Shown here piece after piece: positions 1-9,900 of a stretch of DNA of 36,026 nucleotides (position 1 is its first letter; each line of letters starts with the position of its first letter). Both the position numbers and the translations under genes were made by a program. This stretch comes from Planctomycetota bacterium (lineage in GTDB: Bacteria; Planctomycetota; Phycisphaerae; UBA1845), in the NCBI GenBank assembly GCA_016860685.1, contig BOJX01000024.1, forward strand, positions 1-36,026, written 5' to 3'. The notes below the pieces were generated by a model. The model worked only from the letters and a program-made list of their open reading frames with translations, was not told the DNA's origin and did not search any database.

Positions 1-1
1 G

Positions 2-3000
2 AAAGTGCTGGCGGCGCAGGACACGGCGGTCGCCTGGCCGGTCGGGACGCAGCTCGACTGCGTGGGGAACAATTGCGGATGCGCCGGCGACTGCGAAGAC
101 TACTTCGACGACGAGGCGCGAACCTTCTCCTTCGGGTTCCTCTACCTTCGCCGGAATCAGACGGACAGCCCTCATGCCGCCGAGATCCTCGCGCAGACGG
201 GACAGATTTTCCCGGTGAACACGTCCGCGGAGCACGGGCTGCTCGAAGCGTGGTGGATGCGCGAGAGCGCGTACGTGGACGGATTGTTCTGGCCGAACAA
301 GGTGGTCACGTTCGACGCGGATTATCTGCGCGACGACGGGCGGATCGTGATCGCATCGCGGCGCGGCGCGGACGGATACCCCGACGACCCGGAGGGTTAC
401 CCGCCGGGATCGCGCATCTACAACGTCGGCATTTTCAATGCTCAGAACGGACACGGCGAGTCTTCGACACCGGGTTGGAACCCGAACGACGAACATGCGA
501 TCCTGCTGCCGGTCGGCGGGAAGCTGCGGGTCTGGGCGGTGCGCAACGACAATCCGTGGCGCGTGCAGACGGGTCATCCGTGGGTGCTGGTGCAGTACCC
601 GCACCCGGATCATCCGGAATCGCGCTGGAAGATGGGCGTCCACAGCGTGCTGGCGGAGTCGGGTCAGGACGACTTTTATTACACGGACTACCGCGCCCTC
701 GACACCGAGTGCGGGTGCGGCGACGACGGCAAGTGCTTCGGCGGGTGGAGCGAGGGGGACGACTGCGACAGCGACAAGGACTGCGTCTGCGAGATCGACT
801 TCGACGTCGTCGCGGGCCTGCCGATCGACCCCCTGTTCCCAGTGAACTTCGGGGCGGCCGTGTGCAAGGACGATCAACGCCCGCCGCAACCGCTGACCTA
901 CGTTGAACCGGTGACGGGCGAAGCGCTGTGGGTGGATCGCAAGGGCGGCATCTGGGCAATCGAAGATACGACGGACGACGGTCAGTCGCAGAACAGCGTG
1001 GCCGAAATCTTCATCTGGGAGAACTGGGCGGCGGATTACGGCTGTCAGCCGTGGTTGACGTGGGGTCCGGGCGGATTCGGCGGGAACGGCGCGGACCCCT
1101 GGCCGGTGGCGTACGACCCGAGTTGGCCTCCGATCGACGGCAAAGACCTCGATCAGAACGGCGAGCCGGACTGCACGTATCCGGAGGATTTCCCCTGCGC
1201 GCCGCTGCGTCATGTCGGAGCGAGCTTCGATCAGAGCGGACAGTGCGGGGCGATCGAGATTCTGCATGACTCGACGTGGCTGCGGTCGGACACGCCGGCG
1301 GTGCGCGTGCTGGATCCGCGGCGCGAGGTCGGCGTGGACTACCCCTTCCTGGACGTGGACCTGCTCGCGCTTCCGCCGCATTTGTATTCCGGGGAGATCG
1401 GCGGCGGTGGAGAGTGGCCGGACCGCGTGTTCTACGATTTCGCGGAAAGCCGGATCGTGTTCCGCGGGGTGATGACCGAGCGGGACCGGGAGTTTCTCCT
1501 GCTTCTGGATGCGAACTGCGAGAGCGTCAATCACTGGTGCGACGCCGTGAACGAGCTTCACACGTTGTCGCGCGAGCAGCTTGCGCCGGGATTCGTCAAC
1601 GCCGGCGCGAGCAAGTTCATCTCGCTGGCACATGAGAACGTCTCCGAGGGCTGGGTCACGTTCGCGTTCCAGAACGATCAGGAGTGCGTGGACGCGGGGC
1701 TGCCCGTCAGCGTCGAGGTCTGGCGCGTCGAGTGTCCGCCGGATCAAGGTCGGATCAACGTCGTGCAGCCGAAGTGCCCGCTGAGCGAGAAGCTGATCCT
1801 TCAGTTCTCCGGCGACGCGGGGGGCGAACCTGAGATGCTTTATTATCAGTGGCAGTGGTCGCTGGATTACGACTCGACGGCGCCCGAACTGGCGACGTGG
1901 AACGATTACAACCCGCCGAGTGGGTACGAGAACGGCGCGGGGCTGCGGGAGGTGCTGATCGAGGGGGCGTCGCTCTTCACGCTTCAGGACACGTACTGGC
2001 GCGTGCGCTACCGCGGTTACCCTGGTTGCGGATGCCGCGAGACCGGCGACTGCAACGAGGATCAGGGCGGGGCGTACGACGACTGGGCGGACAACCTCGG
2101 CGGACGGAACACGCAGATCAGCCCGTGGACGTCGGTGCAACTGGCGGAAGGCTGGATCAAGCGTGTGATCCGCGGACTGAACGCCTTCGACCAGCGCGTC
2201 GAGGACTTTCACCTGAACGACGCGGCGACCTACGTGGACATGATCCTTCAGGCCGGGAAACGCTTCGTCGACCCCGTGCCGCTGAATTGCTCGCCGGACA
2301 ACATCGACCAGGTGGGGCTGATCGAGCTTTACGAGACGGTGCTGCGCCGGGCGCGGTCGTTCAGCATCGACCAGGGCCTGACGACCGACGGCGTGACGCA
2401 GGCGCTGCTGCTGGTCAGCGGCAAGATATCCGAACTCAATATGCTCCTCGGAAACGAGGCGTTCGCGGACGCGATGGATCCGACGGTGGGGACGTTCGCC
2501 GATCAGAACCTCGAGCCCGCCAGCTACGATCCGCACGCGGTGTTCTGCTTCGAGGAGCAGGTCGCCTCGCTGCTGGAGGAGGAGCTGGCGCTGCTGCGGG
2601 GGCGCAGTCAGACGCGCGATCCGGATTATGACGCGGACGGCGTGATGATCGCCACGGTGGACAACCGCCTGCCCTGGAACTTCACCAGCGGCAACGGACA
2701 GGTCGCGTACGCGAACAATTATCAGATGCTTGACATCGAGCAGGCCGTGCGGACGTATCCGCAGGGCCACGGCGACGCCTGGGGGTACTACCTGACGGCG
2801 ACGCGGAAGTTCTACGTTCTGCTGACGCACCCGATCTTCGACTGGATCGTGACGACGGAGGACGTGCTGGTCCACGGTCAGCCGGTTCCGGTCGGGTTCA
2901 TGTACGAGCGGAAGCTGGCGGCGGCGGCGGCGGCGCGGGCGCGGACGGGAGCCGCGTTGACGTCGCTGACGTTCCGCAGGCTGGCGTCGTCCGATCCGAT

Positions 3001-5560
3001 CGACGCGCAGGAGGGCTATCCGGATCGGCATGACGCGGCGCGGGCGTGGGGTCTTGCGGACTGGGGGCGCCGAGCGGGCCAGGGCGCGTACCTGGACTGG
3101 ATCGTCGTCAACGCGTTGTTGCCGTCGGAGGACACGGTCCACGAGGGCATTCAGAAGATCGACCGGACGACGGTGCGCGAGCTGCGCGAGATCGCGGCGT
3201 CTTACGGCGAGATTCAAGGCGTGCTCGATCAGGCGGACGCGGGGCTGAATCCGCTGGGACTGGCGGCGAACGTCGTGCCGTTTTCGTTGGATCCGGGCGA
3301 CGTGGCCGAGGGCGTGACGCACTTCGATCAGTGGGCGCAGTCCGCGCTGGTGGCGCTGAACAACGCCGCGACGGCGTTTGACTACGCCAACGAAAGCACG
3401 CAGCGCCTGCGCACGATGCAGGACAGTCTGGGCGACTTCGAGGATCTCGTCGAGCAGTCGGAGCTGGATTACAAGGCGCGATTGATCGAGATCTTCGGTC
3501 GTCCGTATTCGGAGGACATCGGGGTGGGCGGCGCGTACCCGGACGGGTACGACGGTCCGGACATCTTCCACTTCGACTACACCGACGAGTCGGCTGTCCT
3601 GACCGGCGACGATCACACGCGGACCCAACGCGGCAAGACGCACACGTTGCAGGTGGTGTTCGAGAGGCCGGACTTCTCGATCCTCGGCGACGCGGGGGAT
3701 CCACTCGAGGGGCTGGCGGAATATCCGCTTCAGTTTCTCGTGGATTCGGAGGGACTCGGTCTGATCAAGCCCGAAAGCTGGCGGGATCGTCCCGAGCCGG
3801 GCGAGATCCAGGTGGCGCGGGGCGAGATTCTTCAGACGCTGGGGCGTTACCTCCAGACCGTCGAGCGCTTTGAGCGGCAGATCGAGAACATCGAGGATCA
3901 GGGGCGCCTTCTGCAGCACTTGTTCAACGTCAATGAGTCGAGCCTGTCGGTCATGCAGGGCAGCCTCGGCCGTCACAAGGAACTCTGGCAGATGATGGAC
4001 GAGGCCCGCGGGAAGGCGCGGGACTTCCGCCTCGCTGCGGAGATCACGAAGTTCTCGATCAACGCGGTCGTCGAGGCGATTCCGAAGATGCTGATCGCGG
4101 GGCTTGCTGCGGGCGGCGACCTCACGTCGCTGGCGCGGGCGGCCGTCCTTCAGGGCGGAAATCTTGCGGCGGAATACCTTCAGGATCAGGCGAAGAACGA
4201 GGAAGGGAAGATCGACGGGTATCTGCGCGAGCAGCAGTTGCTGCCGCAGGAGATGCAGATCGCGATCGCGGGCATCGAAGACGCCTATCAGGAGCACCAG
4301 CAGGTCGTGCTGCTCAAGCAGATGCTGCGGGAGCTGTCGGTGCTGCGCGTCGAGTTGTACACGCTTCAGGACGCGATCCAGCAGGCGACGGGACGGTATC
4401 AGTCGGCGGTGGGGCGCGGCGTCCGCCTGCTGGAGCAGCGGACGGCGTTCCGATCTCGGACGGCGGATCAGGTTACGCAGTACCGCTACCGCGACCTGGC
4501 GTTCCGCGTGTTCCGCAATGACGCCCTGCAGAAGTACCGGTCGCAGTACGATCTGGCCGCGCGGTATGTGCTGCTGGCGGCGAAGGCGTACGACTACGAG
4601 ACGAACCTTCTGGGCGGCGACGCGATGGGCGGGCAGCGGTTCCTCGACGACATCGCCCGGGAGCGCAGTCTCGGCGTGATCGAGGGCGGCCAGCCTTACG
4701 TGGGCAACGGCCTGGCGGGAAAGCTGGCGGAGATGCAGGCGAATTTCGAGGTGCTGCGGCGCGAGCTGGGGCTGTCGAACCGCGACGCGTTCCAGCGCAC
4801 GTTCAGCCTGCGGTGGGAGTTGTTCCGCCTGCCGAACACGACGGCCTACGATGCGGCGTGGCGGCAGACGCTGACCAGCCATGTCGTGGCGGACATCAAT
4901 GAACTGCCGGTATACCGTCAGTTCTGCCAGCCGCTGCTGCCGGCGCAGACGCCTGAGCCGGGGATCGTGATCCCCTTCAGCACGACGCTCGCGTCCGGGC
5001 TGAATCTCTTCGGGCACAACTCCAGCGGGGATGAGATCCTCCCGCCGGATCGGTTCGCGATCAAGATTCAGTCGTTCAACGTGGGCTTAAGCCAGTCTTA
5101 CGCCTCGCCGCCGCTGAACCGCGAGGTGCATGTGTATCTGATCCCGGCGGGGGCGGACATCATGCGTGTTCCGACGGACGGGTCGCTGCGGCAGTGGGCG
5201 GTGCTTGATCAGATGATGCCCGTGCCCTTCCCGATCAGTCAGAGCGATCTGCACGCGCCGGACTGGATGCCCTGGGACACGCTGACCGGCGGCGCCGCTT
5301 CGATGGTGCATCGACGGCGCCTTCCGACGGTTACGGCCTGTCCGCTGACGGAAGCGGCGTGCGACCTGAGCCACCGGCTGACCGGAAGGTCGATCTGGAA
5401 CTCGCAGTGGTACCTGATCATCCCGGGGTCGCAGTTACTGGGCGAGGATCCCGACGCCGGGATCGACCTGCTCATCCACGGCGAGTTCGGCAACGGCGTC
5501 CGGGACATCAAGCTGACCCTCGAGTTATACGGCTACAGCGGGAGCTTCCCGGGCAATTGA
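2..5560 (+). CDS. Giant secreted protein, TcA-like layout (5' partial)
   Basis: The frame is open from the window edge, so the true start and any signal peptide lie upstream; at least 1851 residues are present. Three Cys-rich loops of the type CGCxxxxC occur near residues 19-30, 236-262 and 675-690 (counted from the GTG at 5), which suggests an extracellular protein. Residues about 1280-1560 are strongly helical, with long Gln/Glu/Leu-rich stretches on both sides of a hydrophobic segment near 1349-1385 (VVEAIPKMLIAGLAAGG). The last 200 residues look like a beta domain containing IWNSQWYLIIPG and, at the end, VRDIKLTLELYGYSGS. This order (long helix, hydrophobic tip, long helix, terminal beta domain) resembles the pore and TcB-binding domains of Tc-toxin A components, and an SpvB/Rhs TcB/C-like gene follows in the same operon. 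The homology is inferred from layout. It could instead be an unrelated planctomycete surface protein. Confidence 0.6.
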   Translation, partial: KVLAAQDTAVAWPVGTQLDCVGNNCGCAGDCEDYFDDEARTFSFGFLYLRRNQTDSPHAAEILAQTGQIFPVNTSAEHGLLEAWWMRESAYVDGLFWPNKVVTFDADYLRDDGRIVIASRRGADGYPDDPEGYPPGSRIYNVGIFNAQNGHGESSTPGWNPNDEHAILLPVGGKLRVWAVRNDNPWRVQTGHPWVLVQYPHPDHPESRWKMGVHSVLAESGQDDFYYTDYRALDTECGCGDDGKCFGGWSEGDDCDSDKDCVCEIDFDVVAGLPIDPLFPVNFGAAVCKDDQRPPQPLTYVEPVTGEALWVDRKGGIWAIEDTTDDGQSQNSVAEIFIWENWAADYGCQPWLTWGPGGFGGNGADPWPVAYDPSWPPIDGKDLDQNGEPDCTYPEDFPCAPLRHVGASFDQSGQCGAIEILHDSTWLRSDTPAVRVLDPRREVGVDYPFLDVDLLALPPHLYSGEIGGGGEWPDRVFYDFAESRIVFRGVMTERDREFLLLLDANCESVNHWCDAVNELHTLSREQLAPGFVNAGASKFISLAHENVSEGWVTFAFQNDQECVDAGLPVSVEVWRVECPPDQGRINVVQPKCPLSEKLILQFSGDAGGEPEMLYYQWQWSLDYDSTAPELATWNDYNPPSGYENGAGLREVLIEGASLFTLQDTYWRVRYRGYPGCGCRETGDCNEDQGGAYDDWADNLGGRNTQISPWTSVQLAEGWIKRVIRGLNAFDQRVEDFHLNDAATYVDMILQAGKRFVDPVPLNCSPDNIDQVGLIELYETVLRRARSFSIDQGLTTDGVTQALLLVSGKISELNMLLGNEAFADAMDPTVGTFADQNLEPASYDPHAVFCFEEQVASLLEEELALLRGRSQTRDPDYDADGVMIATVDNRLPWNFTSGNGQVAYANNYQMLDIEQAVRTYPQGHGDAWGYYLTATRKFYVLLTHPIFDWIVTTEDVLVHGQPVPVGFMYERKLAAAAAARARTGAALTSLTFRRLASSDPIDAQEGYPDRHDAARAWGLADWGRRAGQGAYLDWIVVNALLPSEDTVHEGIQKIDRTTVRELREIAASYGEIQGVLDQADAGLNPLGLAANVVPFSLDPGDVAEGVTHFDQWAQSALVALNNAATAFDYANESTQRLRTMQDSLGDFEDLVEQSELDYKARLIEIFGRPYSEDIGVGGAYPDGYDGPDIFHFDYTDESAVLTGDDHTRTQRGKTHTLQVVFERPDFSILGDAGDPLEGLAEYPLQFLVDSEGLGLIKPESWRDRPEPGEIQVARGEILQTLGRYLQTVERFERQIENIEDQGRLLQHLFNVNESSLSVMQGSLGRHKELWQMMDEARGKARDFRLAAEITKFSINAVVEAIPKMLIAGLAAGGDLTSLARAAVLQGGNLAAEYLQDQAKNEEGKIDGYLREQQLLPQEMQIAIAGIEDAYQEHQQVVLLKQMLRELSVLRVELYTLQDAIQQATGRYQSAVGRGVRLLEQRTAFRSRTADQVTQYRYRDLAFRVFRNDALQKYRSQYDLAARYVLLAAKAYDYETNLLGGDAMGGQRFLDDIARERSLGVIEGGQPYVGNGLAGKLAEMQANFEVLRRELGLSNRDAFQRTFSLRWELFRLPNTTAYDAAWRQTLTSHVVADINELPVYRQFCQPLLPAQTPEPGIVIPFSTTLASGLNLFGHNSSGDEILPPDRFAIKIQSFNVGLSQSYASPPLNREVHVYLIPAGADIMRVPTDGSLRQWAVLDQMMPVPFPISQSDLHAPDWMPWDTLTGGAASMVHRRRLPTVTACPLTEAACDLSHRLTGRSIWNSQWYLIIPGSQLLGEDPDAGIDLLIHGEFGNGVRDIKLTLELYGYSGSFPGN

Positions 5561-5639
5561 GAACCCGCGGTGCGGCCGGAACATCAGGATATGTCGCGGC
5601 GCGGGGCGGATGCACTCGTAGGATTCGGAGGTTGCTGCA

Positions 5640-6200
5640 ATGCGAAAACAAGGATTGACGCTGGGTTTGCTGATCATTTCGCCGGTTGTCGCGCTGGGAG
5701 AGATTCCCCGCCCGGACGCGATCCTCTTCGGGCAGGTTTACGTTGACGGCGAACCTGCCGGGATCGACTCGGGGCTGGGCGTCGTCGTTCGTGCGGAGGG
5801 ATTGACCGAGCCGCTGGCGGCTTACCGCCTCGGTGACGTCCCCGCGACCGGCACGCGCTACGTGCTTCACGTGGCGCAGGCGTTCGCCGCGGACGGGACG
5901 ACGCCGAGCGCCTCATTTGCGGCATCCGGACAAAGCGTGCGGCTTTATGTGCAACCGACCGGGGGCGTCGAGGTCTTCGCGGCCGAGGCGACGTTGCCGT
6001 CAAGCGGGCAGGCGACGCAGGTTGACCTGCGCGTTTCTTCAAGCGCGCTGGAGGACGGGCGCACCGCCGGCCGCGGGTTGTCGCAAGGATGCGGCGCCGG
6101 CGGCGGGTTGTGCGGGGCGCTGGGGTTTTCCAACTTCGCGATGATGCTCGCCGGGCTGGGGTTGTTGCGGTCGCGGCGCGTGTTCCGGAAGGGGTGCTGA
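5640..6200 (+). CDS. Small secreted protein with C-terminal sorting-like tail
   Basis: This 186-residue protein of unknown function begins with a clear signal peptide (basic MRKQ, hydrophobic LGLLIISPVVA). It ends with a Gly/Cys-rich stretch, a hydrophobic helix (FAMMLAGLGLL) and a basic cluster (RSRR), which resembles PEP-CTERM or MYXO-CTERM sorting signals. GGAGG at 5627-5631 sits 8 bases before the ATG and supports the start. The mature part shares a pattern with the next gene: IPxPxAxLxGxxxxxG, then an EGxxxPxxxYxxGD block and YVLxxxxxxxADG. The two are therefore diverged tandem paralogues. The gene lies 79 bases after the giant protein and appears co-transcribed with it. An anchoring or carrier role for the giant proteins is only a guess from position. 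Confidence 0.75.
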   Translation: MRKQGLTLGLLIISPVVALGEIPRPDAILFGQVYVDGEPAGIDSGLGVVVRAEGLTEPLAAYRLGDVPATGTRYVLHVAQAFAADGTTPSASFAASGQSVRLYVQPTGGVEVFAAEATLPSSGQATQVDLRVSSSALEDGRTAGRGLSQGCGAGGGLCGALGFSNFAMMLAGLGLLRSRRVFRKGC

Positions 6201-6201
6201 T

Positions 6202-6885
6202 GTGCGGGCGATGTCGTATCTGACACGGTTTCGGGTCGCTCTCGTTCCGGCGGCGGCTCTGGCGTTGCCGGCGGTCGCGGGCATTCCCGAACCGCCGGCG
6301 ACGCTGCACGGGCGGGCGTTCATCAACGGCGTGCAGGTCCGGGCAGGGGACGGTGTGACGATCCTCGCCCGTATTGAAGGAGTGCGCGATCCGATCGGGA
6401 TCTATCAGATAGGCGACCTCGCCGGTGCCGGGGACAACTACGTGCTGCGTCTGCGCCTTGAGTCTCTCGCCGACGGCCGGCCTCAAAGCGATGACGCTGG
6501 CGTGATCGGTCAGACGGCGACGCTTCTGATCCGGACGCGGGACGGCGCGGAACTCGACGCCGGAACGTACCCGCTGATGCAGTCCGGAGCGATCGAGGCG
6601 CGAGATCTGTCAGCGAGTTCCGGATGCACCGGCGACGAGAAGATCGGCGCCGCGAAGTGCGTCGAGAAACGGGGGAAAATCACGTTGACGGTCAAGCTGG
6701 TGCGCGGCATGCCGGGCGACGCTTACCAGATCGACCTGACGACGGGCGACGCTAAGTCCGGAGTTCTGAACACCCGCGGCAAAGCCAAGGAAAAGTTCAA
6801 GGATCGCGCGCCCGGCGAAAGCGGAACCGCGACGGCGGCGTGGGGCTGCGGGGTCGTCAAGACGAAAGATTACGCCTGTCCTTGA
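6202..6885 (+). CDS. Small secreted protein, paralogue of preceding gene
   Basis: This 227-residue protein is unrecognised. The GTG at 6202 lies one base after the previous stop and is 7 bases from the purine-rich GGAAGGGG at 6187-6194. An in-frame ATG at 6211 gives a cleaner signal peptide (MSYLTRFRVALVPAAALALPAVAG) and is an alternative start. The N-terminal half (GIPEPPATLHGRAFINGV, then IEGVRDPIGIYQIGD) matches the first half of the upstream protein. The C-terminal half instead carries a Lys-rich segment with four or more cysteines (GCTGDEKIGAAKC, WGCGVVKTKDYAC). It lacks the hydrophobic C-terminal tail, so the product is probably released, unlike its paralogue. Tight spacing places it in the same operon as the giant genes on either side. 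Confidence 0.75.
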   Translation: MRAMSYLTRFRVALVPAAALALPAVAGIPEPPATLHGRAFINGVQVRAGDGVTILARIEGVRDPIGIYQIGDLAGAGDNYVLRLRLESLADGRPQSDDAGVIGQTATLLIRTRDGAELDAGTYPLMQSGAIEARDLSASSGCTGDEKIGAAKCVEKRGKITLTVKLVRGMPGDAYQIDLTTGDAKSGVLNTRGKAKEKFKDRAPGESGTATAAWGCGVVKTKDYACP

Positions 6886-6916
6886 TCGTGTCGCGCCCCG
6901 CACGGAGACCGCAATC

Positions 6917-9900
6917 ATGTCGCGCAGCCTGATCGTGTTGATGCTGGCGTATGCCGCCCTGCGGGCGCCGAGCGCCGCCGCAACTCCGACCGACAAAAAC
7001 GGCGTCGCTGCGCAGGCGATCTCCCGTCCCGCCGGTCCAGGCTCTCTTGAAGGGCTGGGCGACGCCTTTCAACCGATCCTCAATTCGGGCACGGCGCAGC
7101 ACTCTGTCGCGTTGATGCTTCCCCGCGGCGTCACGGGACTGACGCCGACGCTGACCTTGCGTTACGACGGCGGCGACGGTTTCGGCGAGGCCGGGGTGGG
7201 CTGGTCGTTCGAGCCGGGGAGCGTGCGGCGCCAGGTGGATGAGGGTCTGCCGCGTTACGGGCAGTCCCCCGACGGCGAAGACGTTCCGGATCGGTTCCTC
7301 GGGATGGACGGGGAGGAGCTCGTTCCGCTTCAGAACAGTTACTGGCTGGCGAAGGTTGAGCGGCTTTACGTTCGCTACCGCTTCACGGGGTCGCACTGGG
7401 AGGCGCATACCAAGGACGGCGTGCGTCTTGAGTTCGGCGTCACGCCGCAGGGGCGACTGACCAGCGCCGACGGGACGCAGGTCTACGCGTGGCGCCTCGA
7501 ACGTCAGACCGACCCGCACGGCAACGTCGTCGAGTACCGCTACGTCCTGCCGAATGCGAACGACCGGCGGATCTACCTCAGCGAGATCGAGTACGCCCCG
7601 GGCGCGCCGCCCTGGGCGCACCGCTACCGGGTGCAGTTCATGTACGAGGACCGGCCTGACGCTTTTGTGGATTACCGGTCCGGATTCGCGGTGCGCACTT
7701 CGAAGCGGTTGTCGCGGGTTGACGTTCAGTATGACGGCGATCTGATCCGGCGTTACGAGCTGACGTATGCGGCGCATCCGCACTGGTCGCTGCTGAGCCG
7801 GGTTACGACGATCGGCGCCGACGGGGTCAGCGCGCTGCCGTCCACCACGTTCGAATACAGCGCGTTCCGATCGGGGGACGGCTCCGCGCCGATTTCCGCG
7901 GCCGGCGCGGTGATTGAGACGCGCGGCGAGCCGCCCGAAGCGCTCGACAGCGAGCACACCGAGTTGACGGACCTCGACGCGGACGGCTTGCCGGACCTGC
8001 TGGTGACCGGAACGGGGCACACGGGTTATCTCAACCGCGGATTGCGCCGCGAAGGCGACGCCGCGTGGATTCAGTTCGAAGGACCGCTCGCTGTCGAGGC
8101 GCGGGAGCAGCGGGCACTGACGTACGATCTGGCGTCACCGAAGGTTCATCTGGCGGACATGACCGGCGACGGCGTGGCGGATCTGGTGGCAGCCGGCTCG
8201 GATGACGAAGTCGAATATTTCGCGAGCACCGGTCAGGTCGGCTGGTCTGCGGGGCGGCGCATGTCCGCGGGTCATCGTCCGCCGCCGGCACCTTTCGGCG
8301 AGGGCAACCGCAACGTCCGCATGTCAGATCTGAGCTTGAACAAGCGGATCGACGTTCTGCAAAGCGACAACGGCGCGTTGCTGGCGTGGTACAATCAGGG
8401 GAACGGCACGTACACCGGTCCGATCCTGACGGACGCTCCGCGCGACGGGTCGCGCCCCGTCGAATTTTCCGATCCCGGAGTGTTCCTCGTGGACGTTAAC
8501 GGCGACCGCGTGCCCGACGTCGCGAAGATCACGGCCGTCGGCGTCCTCTGGTGGCCCGGCAGTGGTTACGCGCGGTTCGGCGCTCGGCGCGAGATGCGCC
8601 TGCCGGATCGCGCGCTGGATGACCGGCCCGGCGGCAACCTGGAACGCGCCCGCCTGGAAGACATCAGCGGCGACGGGTTGGCTGATCTTGTCGTCGAGCG
8701 CGCTCGCGGCGACGAGCTCTGGTTCTGGCAGAACTTAGGCGACGATCGGCTGGACACCTCTCGCGTGGTGATTGATCTTCCGGTCACGCCTGGCGCGACG
8801 GCGCACTGGGCGGACCTGAACGGCAGCGGGACGACGGACCTGATCTACGCGAACTCCTCGCTGCCGTCTTCGCGGCTGAGGTGCGTGGATCTGGGCGAAC
8901 TCATCGGCGGAACCTCGCATGCGAATCTGCTGACGCTCATCGACAACGGATACGGACGTAAAACGAAGATCGCTTACCGCACGACTTGCGATCTGGCCGT
9001 CGAGGCCCGCTTTGCTGGAAACCCGTGGACGATGAACGCGCCGTTCCCGGTTCACGTCGTCGCCGAGACGCGCTCCGCGATCGGCCTGGATCTCGACGGC
9101 TATCCCGACGAAGGCCCTGACGGCGACGAATACGTCACGCGCTTCGTCTACCGCGATGCGTATTATGACCCGGTCGAACACCAGTTCCGCGGTTTCGCGT
9201 TCGTCAAGCAGATCAACCTCGGCGACGAGCGCTTCGGCGGTTCCGACGCGCCCACGCAGGTTCTGCGTCATGCGTTTCACACCGGCGCGCCGGACGGCGT
9301 CGACAACGACGACGACGAGGAGGTGGACGAGGAGGGGGATCTCTGGACGGGCCGCGAGGAAGAGCCGCTCAAAGGCGTGCTGCTCTGGAGCGAAAGCACC
9401 GCCCTGCCGGATGATCCCCTGCGCGACGGCGGGTTCGCCGATGACGCGGCGGTCTTCGAGCGGACGCTGGCGACATGGAGGATCCGCGACCTTTGCCGCG
9501 CGGACGGAGGCGCGCTCGTCGATCTGCTGGGCGACGGTTACCGCGCGGCCGACGCCTACCGACGCGACGTGCGGCAGTCGGCGCAGACGCTGACCGACCG
9601 CATCCTCATCGAGCAGGGGCGTGCTTTGAGCCGGACGATCCGCGTTCGCGCTGACCTGTCGCCGCTGGGCAACGCGCTGTTTGAGTGGAGCGAAGGCGAC
9701 CTCGGCAACCCGGACGACGATCTTCACACGGCCTTCGAGTACGCCCTCAACGAACCGGCGTGGATCGTCGATCGCGTCAGCCGGGTCGTGCAGTCGGCGG
9801 GCGGTCCCGGAGGCGCGTTCGTCAGCGAGACGCGTAACTTCTACGATGGCGCTTCCTTCGTCGGCCTGCCGCTCGGCGAGGTCGGCGGGCGCGGCGTCCT

